A DNA stretch of 64,000 nucleotides from Candidatus Methylopumilus turicensis (GTDB lineage Bacteria > Pseudomonadota > Gammaproteobacteria > Burkholderiales > Methylophilaceae): NCBI RefSeq assembly GCF_000953015.1, contig NZ_LN794158.1:1488001-1552000 (forward strand), read 5' to 3'. Below are positions 33,312-42,460 of the stretch, piece after piece; the first letter of the stretch is position 1, and every line of letters begins with the position of its first letter. The notes under the pieces were generated by a model. That model worked only from the letters and a program-made list of their open reading frames with translations. It ran no database searches and had not been told where the DNA came from. The translations under genes and the position numbers were made by a program.

Positions 33312-34010
33312 ATGATCATGCTCCCGATGACCTCAGAAAAAAATGGACAACTTGACGCTTCATGGCAAGCCGTCATTGGCGAAGAACTCAGTAAGCCTTA
33401 CATGCAGTCGCTAAGAAACTTTTTAAAGCAAGAAAAAGCCGCAGGCAAAATTATTTATCCACCTAGCCCGCTGATTTTTAATGCATTCAACCACACCCCG
33501 TTTGATAAAGTCCGTGTAGTGATTATTGGACAAGACCCTTACCACGGACCAGAGCAGGCCCACGGCTTAAGCTTTTCAGTGCCACAAGGCGTTGCACTGC
33601 CACCATCACTCAGAAATATTTTTAAAGAAATTGAAGCGGATTTAGGCATCAAAATGAGCGGCAAGGGCGACCTCACCGCTTGGGCAGATCAAGGCGTTTT
33701 GCTGCTTAATGCAACGCTGACAGTAGAAATGGCCAACGCTGGCTCACATCAAAAGCGGGGTTGGGAAGCGTTCACGGATGCCGCCATCGCCGCACTCAAT
33801 CAACATCGAGAAGGACTGGTGTTTGTGCTGTGGGGAAGTTATGCGCAGAAAAAAGGCGAGATAATCGATGCAAAAAAACACCTAGTACTATCATCGACAC
33901 ATCCCTCACCCTTATCAGCGCATCGTGGTTTTTTTGGTAATCATCAATTCTCACAAATTAACGCTTACCTGACTAAACGTGGTGAAACGCCGATTCACTG
34001 GCAAATCTAA
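33312..34010 (+). CDS. ung: Uracil-DNA glycosylase
   Basis: Removes uracil from DNA in base excision repair. Family 1 UDG of 232 residues. The water-activating loop GQDPYHGP includes catalytic Asp75, FSVPQG and [10 protein letters not shown] follow, and the minor-groove loop [13 protein letters not shown] has the catalytic His. Three in-frame ATGs (33312, 33318, 33327) make the exact start uncertain. Its stop overlaps the convergent pyrC stop by 2-4 bp. Confidence 0.97.
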   Translation: MIMLPMTSEKNGQLDASWQAVIGEELSKPYMQSLRNFLKQEKAAGKIIYPPSPLIFNAFNHTPFDKVRVVIIGQDPYHGPEQAHGLSFSVPQGVALPPSLRNIFKEIEADLGIKMSGKGDLTAWADQGVLLLNATLTVEMANAGSHQKRGWEAFTDAAIAALNQHREGLVFVLWGSYAQKKGEIIDAKKHLVLSSTHPSPLSAHRGFFGNHQFSQINAYLTKRGETPIHWQI

Positions 34011-35113
34011 ACTATCTTCCAAGCAACCGTTTGCCCAGCACGCAAGGGGACTAAAACTTCATCGGCAAATGCAATCTCTGCAGGCACAGACCACACTTCC
34101 TTAACCAAAGTAATTTGGTCTGTATTGCGTGGCAAGCCATAAAAATCAGCACCGTAAAAGCTCGCAAAGCCCTCTAGCTTATGAAGCGCATTCGCTGTTT
34201 CAAAAACCTCAGCATAAAGCTCAATCCCCGCATGCGCACTATACATACCAGCACATCCACAAGCCGATTCTTTGGCTGATTTAGCATGCGGGGCACTGTC
34301 GGTCCCTAAGAAGAATTTGGGGCTGCCTGAGGTTGCTACTTTGACCAAAGCAACACGATGCTCTTCGCGCTTTAAGATAGGCAGGCAGTAATGATGAGGA
34401 CGGATGCCCCCTGTAAACATGGCATTACGGTTCATGAGTAAATGGTGGGGCGTAATGGTTGCCGCAACATTCGCCGGCGCACTCGCCACAAACTCCGCTG
34501 CATCTTTGGTGGTAATGTGTTCAAACACTACTTTAAGCGCTGGGTATTTCACCAGCAAAGGCTTCATATGACGGTCAATAAATACTTTTTCACGATCAAA
34601 CACATCCACGTCAGCATCGGTCACTTCTGCATGCACTAACAAAGGCATGCCTAACTTTTCCATGGCGCTTAAGGCCGCGGCACATTTATCTAAGCTAGTG
34701 ACGCCTGAATCAGAGTTAGTGGTTGCACCCGCTGGATAAAGCTTAAACGCTTTTACAAAGCCGCTTGCTTTAGCCTCTTCAACATCTTTTATGCTGGTAT
34801 TGTCAGTCAAATAAAGCGTCATTAAAGGCTCAAAATTCAACTCACCTGACCGCTCACACTGAGCTTGTCGAAGGGTGGAAAGATCATCTCCCTCGACAGG
34901 CTCAGTACGAACGGTAGCAGTTGGCAACGCATCTAAAATACGCTGACGATACTCAGCCGCTAAGGCTATGGTCGTGACGGGCGGACGGAGATTAGGCATC
35001 ACAATAGCGCGAGCAAAACGATGCGCGGTATCTGGCAATACCGCTTTTAGCGCCTCGCCATCGCGTAAATGTAAATGCCAGTCATCTGGGCGGGTGATGG
35101 TGATTTTATGCAT
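34007..35113 (-). CDS. pyrC: Dihydroorotase (class II) with in-frame repeat insertion
   Basis: Zinc amidohydrolase cyclising carbamoyl-aspartate to dihydroorotate in pyrimidine synthesis. The metal motif [12 protein letters not shown] has His13 and His15. [12 protein letters not shown] holds the lysine expected to be carboxylated (Lys124), and [20 protein letters not shown] is the class II signature. The length of 368 is ~20 above E. coli PyrC (348). The surplus lies at residues ~67-90, where a palindromic repeat (34850-34914) is translated without a stop, between RQRILDALP and FEPLMTLYL, which are adjacent in E. coli. Activity is probably retained because the insertion falls in a surface-loop position, but that is inferred. 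Confidence 0.95.
   Translation of the reverse strand: MHKITITRPDDWHLHLRDGEALKAVLPDTAHRFARAIVMPNLRPPVTTIALAAEYRQRILDALPTATVRTEPVEGDDLSTLRQAQCERSGELNFEPLMTLYLTDNTSIKDVEEAKASGFVKAFKLYPAGATTNSDSGVTSLDKCAAALSAMEKLGMPLLVHAEVTDADVDVFDREKVFIDRHMKPLLVKYPALKVVFEHITTKDAAEFVASAPANVAATITPHHLLMNRNAMFTGGIRPHHYCLPILKREEHRVALVKVATSGSPKFFLGTDSAPHAKSAKESACGCAGMYSAHAGIELYAEVFETANALHKLEGFASFYGADFYGLPRNTDQITLVKEVWSVPAEIAFADEVLVPLRAGQTVAWKIV
34850..34914. repeat. REP/REPIN-like palindromic element inside pyrC
   Basis: Two arms, CCGCTCACACTGAGCTTGTC continuing GAAGGG (34850-34875) and CCCTCGACAGGCTCAGTACG continuing AACGG (34890-34914), are inverted copies around a 14-bp spacer. The GAGCTTGTCGAA core belongs to a dispersed bacterial palindrome family usually seen between genes. 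A second copy of similar size lies at 51449-51515. Confidence 0.88.
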
Positions 35114-35115
35114 GG

Positions 35116-35967
35116 TTATTCATCTTTGAGTTTTAGGGCAAATTCATAAAGGATGTTCTTTTTAACACCCGTAATGTCCGTCGCTAATTTTACCGCTTGT
35201 TTCAATGGCAAGTCAGCCAACAGCAGTTTTAATATGCGCTCAGCGTCTTCGCTAATATCGGCCTGCTCAACCAAAGCGGCCGCTTCGACCAATAATACGA
35301 ACTCCCCGCGTTGTTGGTTAGAGTCGCTTTCCAGCCATATTTTAGCGTCTTGCAAAGCACAGCGACGAAAAGTCTCGAAGGTCTTAGTAATCTCACGGGC
35401 GATGGTAATCCGACGCTCACCCCCTAATACGGTCGCCAAGTCTTCTACACATTCAATAATACGATGCGGCGCTTCATAAAACACCAATGTGGATGGGTAG
35501 GCTTTTAAGACTTCTAAAGTCTTGCGCCTTTGCGAGCCGCTTGCTGGCAAAAAGCCATGAAACACAAAGCCGTTAGCGGTAATGCCAGAGGCAGATAGGG
35601 CGGCAATCACCGCGCTAGCGCCCGGTACCGGTACAACCCTAACCCCGGCTTCTCGAAGCACGTCCACCACAATCGCCCCTGGGTCGCTAATGCCTGGGGT
35701 TCCGGCGTCGGTAACCAACGCAATCGACTCTCCAGCCCGCAGCCGATCCAACAAAATTTGAGCGGATTTTTGTTCATTGTGCTCATGCACAGCAATCAAC
35801 TTTTTTTGAATCGCAAAATGTGACAATAAATGCGAGGTATGCCGCGTGTCTTCTGCTGCAATCGCATCCACCGTTTTTAAAATTTCTAGCGCGCGTAGCG
35901 TAATATCTTGGAGGTTTCCAATTGGGGTGGCGACCACATATAATGTAGGTTCATGATGAACACTCAA
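35116..35967 (-). CDS. rsmI: 16S rRNA 2'-O-methyltransferase RsmI
   Basis: SAM enzyme that 2'-O-methylates C1402, the same nucleotide modified by RsmH encoded at 31 kb. The 283 residues begin with [40 protein letters not shown] and FYEAPHRI are hallmark tetrapyrrole-methylase-fold motifs. No in-frame ATG exists; the start appears to be TTG at 35967 with AGAGAG upstream. That makes its 5' end overlap the divergent lpoA start by ~15 bp. The rsmI | lpoA-yraN-diaA-dolP order matches E. coli yraL-yraM-N-O-P. Confidence 0.94.
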   Translation of the reverse strand: MSVHHEPTLYVVATPIGNLQDITLRALEILKTVDAIAAEDTRHTSHLLSHFAIQKKLIAVHEHNEQKSAQILLDRLRAGESIALVTDAGTPGISDPGAIVVDVLREAGVRVVPVPGASAVIAALSASGITANGFVFHGFLPASGSQRRKTLEVLKAYPSTLVFYEAPHRIIECVEDLATVLGGERRITIAREITKTFETFRRCALQDAKIWLESDSNQQRGEFVLLVEAAALVEQADISEDAERILKLLLADLPLKQAVKLATDITGVKKNILYEFALKLKDE

Positions 35968-37623
35968 TTCAAACTCTCTTTCATGCTGTTCGTGCTGATT
36001 TTATCAGCCATCCCAACTATATTTGGTACTAACAATTTAGCTTACGCAGAAAAAAATTCTAAGCTCACAAAAAGCACTGAGGATTATTTTGTAGAAAGTT
36101 ACAACTGCCTCAAAAAGAACGACAAAGTTTGTGCACAATTGGCCGCTGCAAGCATTCCCAGTCTTTCCCCATACTCAAAGCTTCTGAATGGGATTTTTGC
36201 CAGCATCGAGGGCGATTTTGACACAACATTTCTTGAGTTACTGCCACTGCAAACAAATCAATCACTGAATCTGCAGGCAAACGTAAGTTTACACACAAGC
36301 CTAGCACTAGCCTACGAAAACCAATCAGATAGCCTTCGCGCTTTAGAGCAACGTGTCATTGCTGATGCGTTACTGCAAAAACTCACGCCCATCAACCAAG
36401 AAGATATCAATGCCAACGAACATCAGATTTGGGAGATTGTTTCTGTTTTAAGCAAAAAAAATCTGACTGAAATGCGCGGAAATAGCAACGACACGAATAT
36501 TCAGGGCTGGATTGATTTAGCGCTCGCGGCAAAATACCAAAACAATGGCGAAAGCAATCAGCAAGCCATCGATCGCTGGCACCTCGCTTATCCTGATCAT
36601 GCCGCTAAAAACACTATTGCGTCAGGGTTATTGCCAGCCCCCTCATCCAAAAAAAGCATTCAAAAAGCAAAATTAAAAGGCCCTGTGGCTATTTTATTGC
36701 CCTTTTCAAAAGCCGATCTTTATCCCATTTCGGATGCCATTGAACGCGGGTTTACTGCGGCCAAAAAAATTGCCAATGACAATGCTGTTGTCAATATATA
36801 CGCGAGCGATGTGGATGCAACCCATACCACTTTACTTTACCAACAAGCATTAAACGAAGGCGCGCGTTATGTTCTAGGCCCATTCACTGAAAATGAAGTG
36901 GAGGCCGTCCGTCATGAGACAAGCTCAGCCATCACATTGATGCTACACAAAAAAGAAAATAACCCTAGCCATCCCAACCAATTCTTTTACGGCTTATCGG
37001 CATCTGATGAAATTCAACAAATCATCAAACTCGCTTACAACTTAGGCATGACCAAAGCGGCGATTGTTAAAACTAATCAAGCTTTGAGTCAAAAAAATGC
37101 TGAAGTATTCAAGGAAAACTGGCTTTCTACGGGTGGTCTATTGACCGTCACCAATGCTGACGATCAGAACATTAAACAACAAATTAACGAGTGTGCTTGC
37201 GACATGATTTTTATTGCAGAACCGGCTGAGAGTGCGAGGACTATACGCCAATTACTGCCTACCAATATGCCAACATTTGGACTCTCTGAGATTTTTAGCG
37301 GCCTCAGCGCTAATGCTGATGACGCGCCATTAAAAGGTATTCGATTTGTTGATGCGCCTTGGCTAACGGATAGAGAAAATCCAAAATTCTTACGCTATAA
37401 AGAAGCCGCCAAGGACTTACCGGCTGGTGAAATGCAGCGATGGTTTGCATTGGGTGCTGATGCCTATCAAATCATTCTTGCGCTAGAGGCAATGCCCTCC
37501 AATGGCGCCACGATCGACGGGCTTTCTGGCAAAATAGAAATCAATGCGAGCGGTCAAATAAGGCGCACTTTATCCAATGCTAGCTTTGCTAATGATGGCA
37601 TTAGGCTGGAAGCCCCTCATTAA
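35953..37623 (+). CDS. lpoA: LpoA-type penicillin-binding protein activator
   Basis: Periplasmic protein; E. coli LpoA activates PBP1A from the outer membrane. The 556 residues have an N-terminal hydrophobic signal (~7-30), a helical TPR-like part, and from ~225 a periplasmic-binding fold (GPVAILLPFSKADLYPISDAIERGF...), as in LpoA/YraM. Unlike E. coli LpoA no lipobox cysteine follows the signal, so it is probably soluble or retained by the signal helix. Two adjacent ATGs (35953, 35956) are possible starts. Position beside rsmI and yraN supports the call. Confidence 0.83.
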   Translation: MMNTQFKLSFMLFVLILSAIPTIFGTNNLAYAEKNSKLTKSTEDYFVESYNCLKKNDKVCAQLAAASIPSLSPYSKLLNGIFASIEGDFDTTFLELLPLQTNQSLNLQANVSLHTSLALAYENQSDSLRALEQRVIADALLQKLTPINQEDINANEHQIWEIVSVLSKKNLTEMRGNSNDTNIQGWIDLALAAKYQNNGESNQQAIDRWHLAYPDHAAKNTIASGLLPAPSSKKSIQKAKLKGPVAILLPFSKADLYPISDAIERGFTAAKKIANDNAVVNIYASDVDATHTTLLYQQALNEGARYVLGPFTENEVEAVRHETSSAITLMLHKKENNPSHPNQFFYGLSASDEIQQIIKLAYNLGMTKAAIVKTNQALSQKNAEVFKENWLSTGGLLTVTNADDQNIKQQINECACDMIFIAEPAESARTIRQLLPTNMPTFGLSEIFSGLSANADDAPLKGIRFVDAPWLTDRENPKFLRYKEAAKDLPAGEMQRWFALGADAYQIILALEAMPSNGATIDGLSGKIEINASGQIRRTLSNASFANDGIRLEAPH

Positions 37624-37631
37624 CTTAGGTC

Positions 37632-37973
37632 ATGAATGATCAGGGCCAAGCAGCCGAGGACTTTGCGGCAGAATACTTAAAAGCAAAAGGATTAAAGCTC
37701 ATTGCTAACAATTATCGCTCTCGTTTTGGTGAGATTGATTTAATTATGCGCGATGGCGAAAGCTTAGTGTTTATTGAGGTACGCTTTCGCAAAAATAAAG
37801 CATTTGGCGGAGCTGAAGAGAGCATTACCGCATCAAAGCAACACAAAATCATCATGACAGCGGCTTATTTTCTTCAGCAACAGGGCAATCAAGCCTGTCG
37901 ATTTGATGTTGTCCTTATGGACAAATTAGATGCGCAACACATTCATTGGATTAAAAATGCGTTTGAAGCTTAA
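37632..37973 (+). CDS. yraN: UPF0102 endonuclease-fold protein YraN
   Basis: 113-residue member of the UPF0102 family, which has a restriction-endonuclease-like fold. The motif GEIDLIMRDGESLVFIEVRFR (E..D...E.K-type core, with FVEVR) is seen at about residues 34-54, and the N-terminal GQAAEDFAAEYLKAKG is typical. Proposed roles concern recombination or Holliday-type DNA, but function is not firmly established. It starts 8 bp after lpoA and is followed by diaA. Confidence 0.9.
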   Translation: MNDQGQAAEDFAAEYLKAKGLKLIANNYRSRFGEIDLIMRDGESLVFIEVRFRKNKAFGGAEESITASKQHKIIMTAAYFLQQQGNQACRFDVVLMDKLDAQHIHWIKNAFEA

Positions 37974-38009
37974 GCTCACGATAAAAACAGAAAAGACAGT
38001 GGTAATTTC

Positions 38010-38600
38010 ATGGATTTAAAAAAACGCATCATTCAGCATTTTGAAGACAGTGCCCACTTAAAACTGGCGCTTGCAGAACTCCTGGCTGAGCCAATTGCGG
38101 CATCCGCAGAGATCATGGTCGAGGCATTTTTAAAAGAAAAGAAGGTGCTTGCATGCGGCAACGGCGCTGGGGCATCGAATGCACAATACTTTAGCTCTCG
38201 CATGCTCAACCATTTTGAAATGGAGCGACCAGGCTTGGCAGCCATTTCATTAAGTGCTGACAGCACAACGCTCACTGCCATTGCGAACTTTGGTCATTAT
38301 GATCAAACTTTTGCTAAGCAAGTATTAGCGCTTGGCTATGCGGGTGACGTATTGCTTGCGATCAGCACAAGTGGCAATGCCGCGAATATATTAAATGCCA
38401 TCAAAGCCGCAAAAGAACGTAACATGAGCGTGATTGCGCTTAGCGGTGGTGATGGCGGCTTGTTGGTTGAGCTGTTGGAGGACCAGGATATTCACCTTGG
38501 TGTACCCAACGACAGCCCCGCAAGAATTCAAGAAGCTTATATTCTCATTTTGCATTGCTTGTGCGATGCTATCGATTGTCTTTTACTTGGAGTAGATTAA
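38010..38600 (+). CDS. diaA: SIS-domain protein, DiaA/phosphoheptose isomerase family
   Basis: 196-residue single-domain SIS protein. ACGNGAGASNAQYFSSRMLN and LAISTSGNAANILNAI are the phosphosugar-binding loops shared by DiaA and GmhA. In E. coli DiaA binds DnaA and promotes replication initiation. The location between yraN and dolP matches E. coli diaA (yraO), which is why DiaA is preferred over sedoheptulose-7-phosphate isomerase. The C-terminal helix ends DAIDCLLLGVD. The stop TAA is directly followed by the next ATG. Confidence 0.82.
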   Translation: MDLKKRIIQHFEDSAHLKLALAELLAEPIAASAEIMVEAFLKEKKVLACGNGAGASNAQYFSSRMLNHFEMERPGLAAISLSADSTTLTAIANFGHYDQTFAKQVLALGYAGDVLLAISTSGNAANILNAIKAAKERNMSVIALSGGDGGLLVELLEDQDIHLGVPNDSPARIQEAYILILHCLCDAIDCLLLGVD

Positions 38601-39185
38601 ATGCGTGTATTCACTAAAACTTCACTTGGAACGTTAATCCTCGCTGCTGCCCTCAGCACACAACTCACTGCTTGCGTTCCGGTCATTGTAGGCGGCGCTG
38701 CAGTGGGCGGCTCAATGGCGGCTGACAGACGCACATCAGGCACTTATATTGAAGACCAAGCCATAGAGCTTAAAGCCAGCAAAGCGATTGCAGATAGCCT
38801 CAAAGAAAAAGTGCATGCAAACCTAACAAGTTTTAACCGCCAGTTACTGATTACAGGCGAAGTTTCGGACGAAGCGAATAAGAAAAAAGCAGAGTCATTA
38901 GTGAAGCCCATTGAAAACGTACTCAGCATTCACAATTATCTTGCAATAGGCCCAAATTCTTCACTGAGCACTAGAACCAATGATGCTTACATCACGTCAA
39001 AAGTAAAAGCCAACTTTATTAAAGAAAATAAATTCTCGGCTAACTATGTCAAAGTAGTGACCGAGAGCGGCAGCGTTTATCTTCTTGGCTTGGTAACTCA
39101 TAAAGAAGCCGATGATGCAGTCGAAATTGCTCGTAGTATCGGTGGTGTTAAAACAGTGGTGAAGGTATTTGAATATATAGATTAA
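38601..39185 (+). CDS. dolP: BON-domain outer-membrane lipoprotein (DolP-like)
   Basis: 194 residues with a signal ending in the lipobox LTAC (Cys25), so a lipoprotein without Asp at +2, probably outer-membrane. Two BON domains follow: about 55-115 (LLITGEVSDEANKKKAESL) and about 128-194 (VYLLGLVTHKEADDAVEIA). E. coli DolP (YraP) maintains outer-membrane integrity and BAM activity and is the last gene of the same block. It begins immediately after diaA. Confidence 0.9.
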   Translation: MRVFTKTSLGTLILAAALSTQLTACVPVIVGGAAVGGSMAADRRTSGTYIEDQAIELKASKAIADSLKEKVHANLTSFNRQLLITGEVSDEANKKKAESLVKPIENVLSIHNYLAIGPNSSLSTRTNDAYITSKVKANFIKENKFSANYVKVVTESGSVYLLGLVTHKEADDAVEIARSIGGVKTVVKVFEYID

Positions 39186-39257
39186 ACGCGAGAGCCTTAT
39201 TCCTTGATAAAATAAGGTTTATACAAAATTGGTAATGTGGATAACTAGGTAATTTAT

Positions 39258-39557
39258 ATGAGTGAAACAACGAAAGAAATTATTATTGAAGGCCTGACGC
39301 GCGCGGGCAAGCCATTCCGTCCAAGTGACTGGGTGGATCGCATGTGTAGCACCTACGCGAGCTTTGGCGCAGACCGTAAACTCAAGTACTCACCCTACTT
39401 AAAGCCTCGTGTAGTGAACGGCGTTCGTTGTTTGGCGGTTGATTTAAAGCTCAAAGACATCAATCCTGAAGGCTACGCGCAACTGATGCACTTTTCGACG
39501 GAAAATAATTTAAACGTCTTGGATGAAAACGGTGTCAGCATTGACACGCCAACTTAA
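39258..39557 (+). CDS. DUF3579 family protein
   Basis: 99-residue cytosolic protein of a small family almost confined to betaproteobacteria. Conserved elements are EGLTRAGKPFRPSDWVDRMC, a short YSPYLKPRVVNGVRC stretch, and FSTENNLNVLDENG. No catalytic motif or membrane segment is evident and function is unknown. It stands alone, 72 bp after dolP and just ahead of a bidirectional terminator. Confidence 0.85.
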   Translation: MSETTKEIIIEGLTRAGKPFRPSDWVDRMCSTYASFGADRKLKYSPYLKPRVVNGVRCLAVDLKLKDINPEGYAQLMHFSTENNLNVLDENGVSIDTPT

Positions 39558-39571
39558 AATACCGTTCGTTT

Positions 39572-39604
39572 AAAAAAATCGCCTGCCTTAGCGCAGGCTT
39601 TTTT
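39572..39604. terminator. Bidirectional intrinsic terminator
   Basis: GCCTGC-CTTAGC-GCAGGC is flanked by an A-run on the left and TTTTTT on the right. It separates the convergent DUF3579 and TlpA-like genes. Confidence 0.85.
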
Positions 39605-39618
39605 ATGGCTCAAAGCCA

Positions 39619-40188
39619 TTACTTCTCTATTGATTCATGCGGTGACGCCATGATGATCGACTCAACAGCAAGCTTAGTAAGCCCACCCTGTTTAAGTTTC
39701 ACTAGCTTACCCTGCGGATTGTAAATCAGCGTGGTAGGCAGAATCTTTGGTGAACCAAACTGCGCAAAAATTTTGGGGGTCCCCAATATAATTGGGTAAG
39801 AGACCAGCATATCATCTACAAACAGACGGACCTCCTGGGCATTTTTATAGTCAACAGCGATGCCAAGCACCATCAAATCCTTAGATTTGGCTTGTAGATA
39901 GCGTTGTTCATAAAGCGAAATAAAATCTGGCAATTCATCTAAACAAGGCGGGCACCAGGTTGCCCAATAGTTGATTAATACCCATTTGCCGCGATAGTCA
40001 GATAAACGATGCTCTTTGCCCGCCAGGTCTTTCATCACAAAATCCTTGGAGGCGATGCTTTTGGAAACTTCATTGTTAGAAAGCTCAGCTTTTGCGTTAA
40101 ATACTGACAGCGCTAACAAAGTTAAGGCCAATAAACATTGGCTTAATAAACGAATCATGCGTAAAGATTGAAAACAGTTCATGATCAA
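39619..40188 (-). CDS. TlpA/ResA-like periplasmic thioredoxin
   Basis: 189 residues with an N-terminal membrane signal (~11-34, cleavage near NAKAE) and a thioredoxin fold with active site WATWCPPC (Cys79/Cys82). The Pro-Pro between the cysteines is typical of TlpA/ResA-type reductants. Such proteins often act in cytochrome c maturation or periplasmic disulfide reduction. The window holds two c-type cytochromes, so a link is plausible but unproven. It is divergent from trxA. Confidence 0.85.
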   Translation of the reverse strand: MIMNCFQSLRMIRLLSQCLLALTLLALSVFNAKAELSNNEVSKSIASKDFVMKDLAGKEHRLSDYRGKWVLINYWATWCPPCLDELPDFISLYEQRYLQAKSKDLMVLGIAVDYKNAQEVRLFVDDMLVSYPIILGTPKIFAQFGSPKILPTTLIYNPQGKLVKLKQGGLTKLAVESIIMASPHESIEK

Positions 40189-40374
40189 ATATTATCACCA
40201 ACACAAGCAAAGACGCACACTTTGAGTCATCCCTCAATCCAATCAGCATCGATTCATGCGAAAGAGATCAAGACAACACTTCACTTAAGGCTGTTTTTTC
40301 GCTAGGATAGCGGAATAGTTTTTAACTTTTTCTAATTTCAGATATTAATTTTCAATTTAAAGGTTCACCACAAC

Positions 40375-40701
40375 ATGAGCGATCAAATCATTCATACTAG
40401 CGACGACGCTTTCGAGCAAGACGTTTTACAATCACAACTTCCAGTATTAGTTGATTACTGGGCTGAGTGGTGTGGCCCATGCAAAATGATTGCGCCAATT
40501 TTGGATGAAGTTGCGAAAGAATATGAAGGCCGCGTTAAAGTTGCCAAGCTTAATATTGATGAAAATCAAAACACACCGCCTAAATACGGCATTCGTGGCA
40601 TTCCAACCTTAATGCTGTTCAAAAACGGCAACGTAGAAGCCACCAAGGTTGGTGCACTATCAAAATCGCAATTAACCGCTTTCATTGACAGCAACATTTA
40701 A
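40375..40701 (+). CDS. trxA: Thioredoxin
   Basis: 108-residue classical cytosolic thioredoxin with active site WCGPC (Cys33, Cys36), the preceding [15 protein letters not shown] segment and cis-proline in [14 protein letters not shown]. It reduces protein disulfides, ribonucleotide reductase and peroxiredoxins such as the Bcp encoded at 54 kb. trxA followed by rho is the E. coli order as well. A strong terminator separates the two genes. Confidence 0.97.
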   Translation: MSDQIIHTSDDAFEQDVLQSQLPVLVDYWAEWCGPCKMIAPILDEVAKEYEGRVKVAKLNIDENQNTPPKYGIRGIPTLMLFKNGNVEATKVGALSKSQLTAFIDSNI

Positions 40702-40714
40702 TCGATATAGTCTT

Positions 40715-40746
40715 GTGTCTGGTTCATTCAGAACCAGACACTTTTT
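40715..40746 (+). terminator. trxA terminator
   Basis: An 11-bp perfect stem GTGTCTGGTTC/GAACCAGACAC with a 5-nt loop is followed by TTTTT, 14 nt after the trxA stop. Confidence 0.93.
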
Positions 40747-40806
40747 GTAAGTTCCAAGCTTCATCATCCCTCTTAAGTAGTTTCGTTTTTCAGTGAGCCT
40801 CCCCAT

Positions 40807-42066
40807 ATGCATTTATCAGACCTAAAACACCTCCCCGTCACAGAACTCGTCGATATGGCCATTGCAAGCGAGATCGAAAACGCCAGCCGCATGCGCAAAC
40901 AAGACTTAATTTTTGCTTTGTTGAAAAATACGGCTAAAAAAGGCGATAGCATTTTTGGGGATGGTACTTTAGAGGTCTTGCAAGATGGTTTTGGCTTTTT
41001 ACGTTCACCAGACACCTCTTACTTAGCAGGCCCTGATGATATTTATGTTTCACCTTCACAAATTCGCCGTTTCAATTTACACACTGGCGATACGATTCAA
41101 GGTGAGATTCGCACCCCAAAAGATGGTGAACGTTACTTTGCTTTAGTGAAAGTAGATAGTGTTAACGGCGAGTCTCCAGAAAACACCAAAAACAAGATTC
41201 TGTTTGAAAACTTAACGCCACTATTTCCAACTATTCCGCTCACATTAGAGCGTGATATTCGCAGTGAAGAAAACGTGACTGGCCGTGTCATTGACATGAT
41301 TGCGCCAATTGGCCGCGGCCAACGTGCCCTTTTAGTGGCGAGTCCAAAAAGCGGTAAAACCGTGATGATGCAACATATTGCACACGCGATTACCGCCAAC
41401 CATCCTGATGTTAGCTTGATCGTACTGTTGATTGACGAGCGTCCTGAAGAAGTGACGGAAATGACACGTTCAGTCAAAGGCGAAGTGGTTGCTTCAACCT
41501 TTGATGAGCCAGCAACACGTCACGTACAAGTCGCTGAAATGGTGTTAGAAAAAGCAAAACGCTTGGTTGAACATAAAAAAGATGTGGTGATTTTATTAGA
41601 CTCAATTACCCGGCTAGCACGCGCTTACAACACGGTTGTACCTGCATCAGGCAAAGTACTCACCGGTGGTGTGGATGCCAATGCATTACAACGCCCGAAA
41701 CGTTTCTTCGGCGCAGCGCGTAATATTGAAGAAGGTGGTTCACTCACGATCATCGCAACCGCACTTGTGGATACAGGTTCACGGATGGATGATGTGATTT
41801 ATGAAGAGTTTAAAGGCACAGGCAATATGGAAATCCATCTTGACCGCCGCATGGCTGAAAAACGCATTTATCCAGCGATTAACGTCAATAAATCTGGCAC
41901 ACGCCGTGAAGAACTGTTGATTGAAAAAGATATTCTGCAAAAGATTTGGGTGCTACGTAAATTACTCTACCCAATGGACGACTTGGAAGCGATGGAATTC
42001 TTGCTTGATAAAATCAAAGCCACCAAAAACAATGCTGACTTTTTTGACAGCATGCGTAGAGGTTAA
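40807..42066 (+). CDS. rho: Transcription termination factor Rho
   Basis: Hexameric RNA helicase ending factor-dependent transcripts. The 419 residues match E. coli Rho. The cold-shock-like primary RNA site carries GFGFLRSP (61-68), the P-loop is [10 protein letters not shown] (~179-188), the Q-loop [23 protein letters not shown] and the R-loop region [20 protein letters not shown]. The protein lacks the long N-terminal insertion seen in actinobacteria. rpmE follows after ~95 bp, a common arrangement in betaproteobacteria. Confidence 0.98.
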   Translation: MHLSDLKHLPVTELVDMAIASEIENASRMRKQDLIFALLKNTAKKGDSIFGDGTLEVLQDGFGFLRSPDTSYLAGPDDIYVSPSQIRRFNLHTGDTIQGEIRTPKDGERYFALVKVDSVNGESPENTKNKILFENLTPLFPTIPLTLERDIRSEENVTGRVIDMIAPIGRGQRALLVASPKSGKTVMMQHIAHAITANHPDVSLIVLLIDERPEEVTEMTRSVKGEVVASTFDEPATRHVQVAEMVLEKAKRLVEHKKDVVILLDSITRLARAYNTVVPASGKVLTGGVDANALQRPKRFFGAARNIEEGGSLTIIATALVDTGSRMDDVIYEEFKGTGNMEIHLDRRMAEKRIYPAINVNKSGTRREELLIEKDILQKIWVLRKLLYPMDDLEAMEFLLDKIKATKNNADFFDSMRRG

Positions 42067-42161
42067 TTGCTCGGCTTAAATATCCGCTTAGTAGTTGCTT
42101 AATTTAAATAATTCATTGATAATTGCGGGCTCAGTAAAAAGCTATTGAAAGAGATTTGACC

Positions 42162-42362
42162 ATGAAGGCCGAAATTCATCCAGAGTACAACGAAATTAAC
42201 GTATCTTGCAGCTGCGGCAGCAAGTTCAAAACGCGTTCTACTAACAGCAAAGACTTAAACATTGAAGTATGTTCACAATGTCATCCATTCTACACAGGCA
42301 AGCAAAAGATTTTAGATACTGCTGGTCGTGTTGAGAAATTCCGCCAAAAATACGGCATGTAA
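42162..42362 (+). CDS. rpmE: Ribosomal protein L31 (zinc-binding form)
   Basis: 66-residue 50S protein bridging to the 30S head. SCSCGSKF and [14 protein letters not shown] give the four Cys of the zinc form (type A), so it is not the zinc-independent RpmE2. The ATG at 42162 with GAAAGAG upstream is chosen over the TTG six bases earlier. Its own terminator follows. Confidence 0.96.
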   Translation: MKAEIHPEYNEINVSCSCGSKFKTRSTNSKDLNIEVCSQCHPFYTGKQKILDTAGRVEKFRQKYGM

Positions 42363-42384
42363 TATTGGGTGCATACTCAAAAAA

Positions 42385-42406
42385 GGCAGCTCACGCTGCC
42401 TTTTTT
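42385..42406 (+). terminator. rpmE terminator
   Basis: GGCAGC-TCAC-GCTGCC is followed by TTTTTT, 23 nt after the rpmE stop. Confidence 0.92.
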
Positions 42407-42460
42407 ATTTTAGACTATCCAACATCTGAAATAAGCATATGGAATCAAGGCAAAATCTAG

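Noticed and set aside
39195-39220. CCTTATT/AATAAGG stem after dolP
   Set aside because: Only a 7-bp AT-rich stem with a short T-run; too weak to call a terminator.
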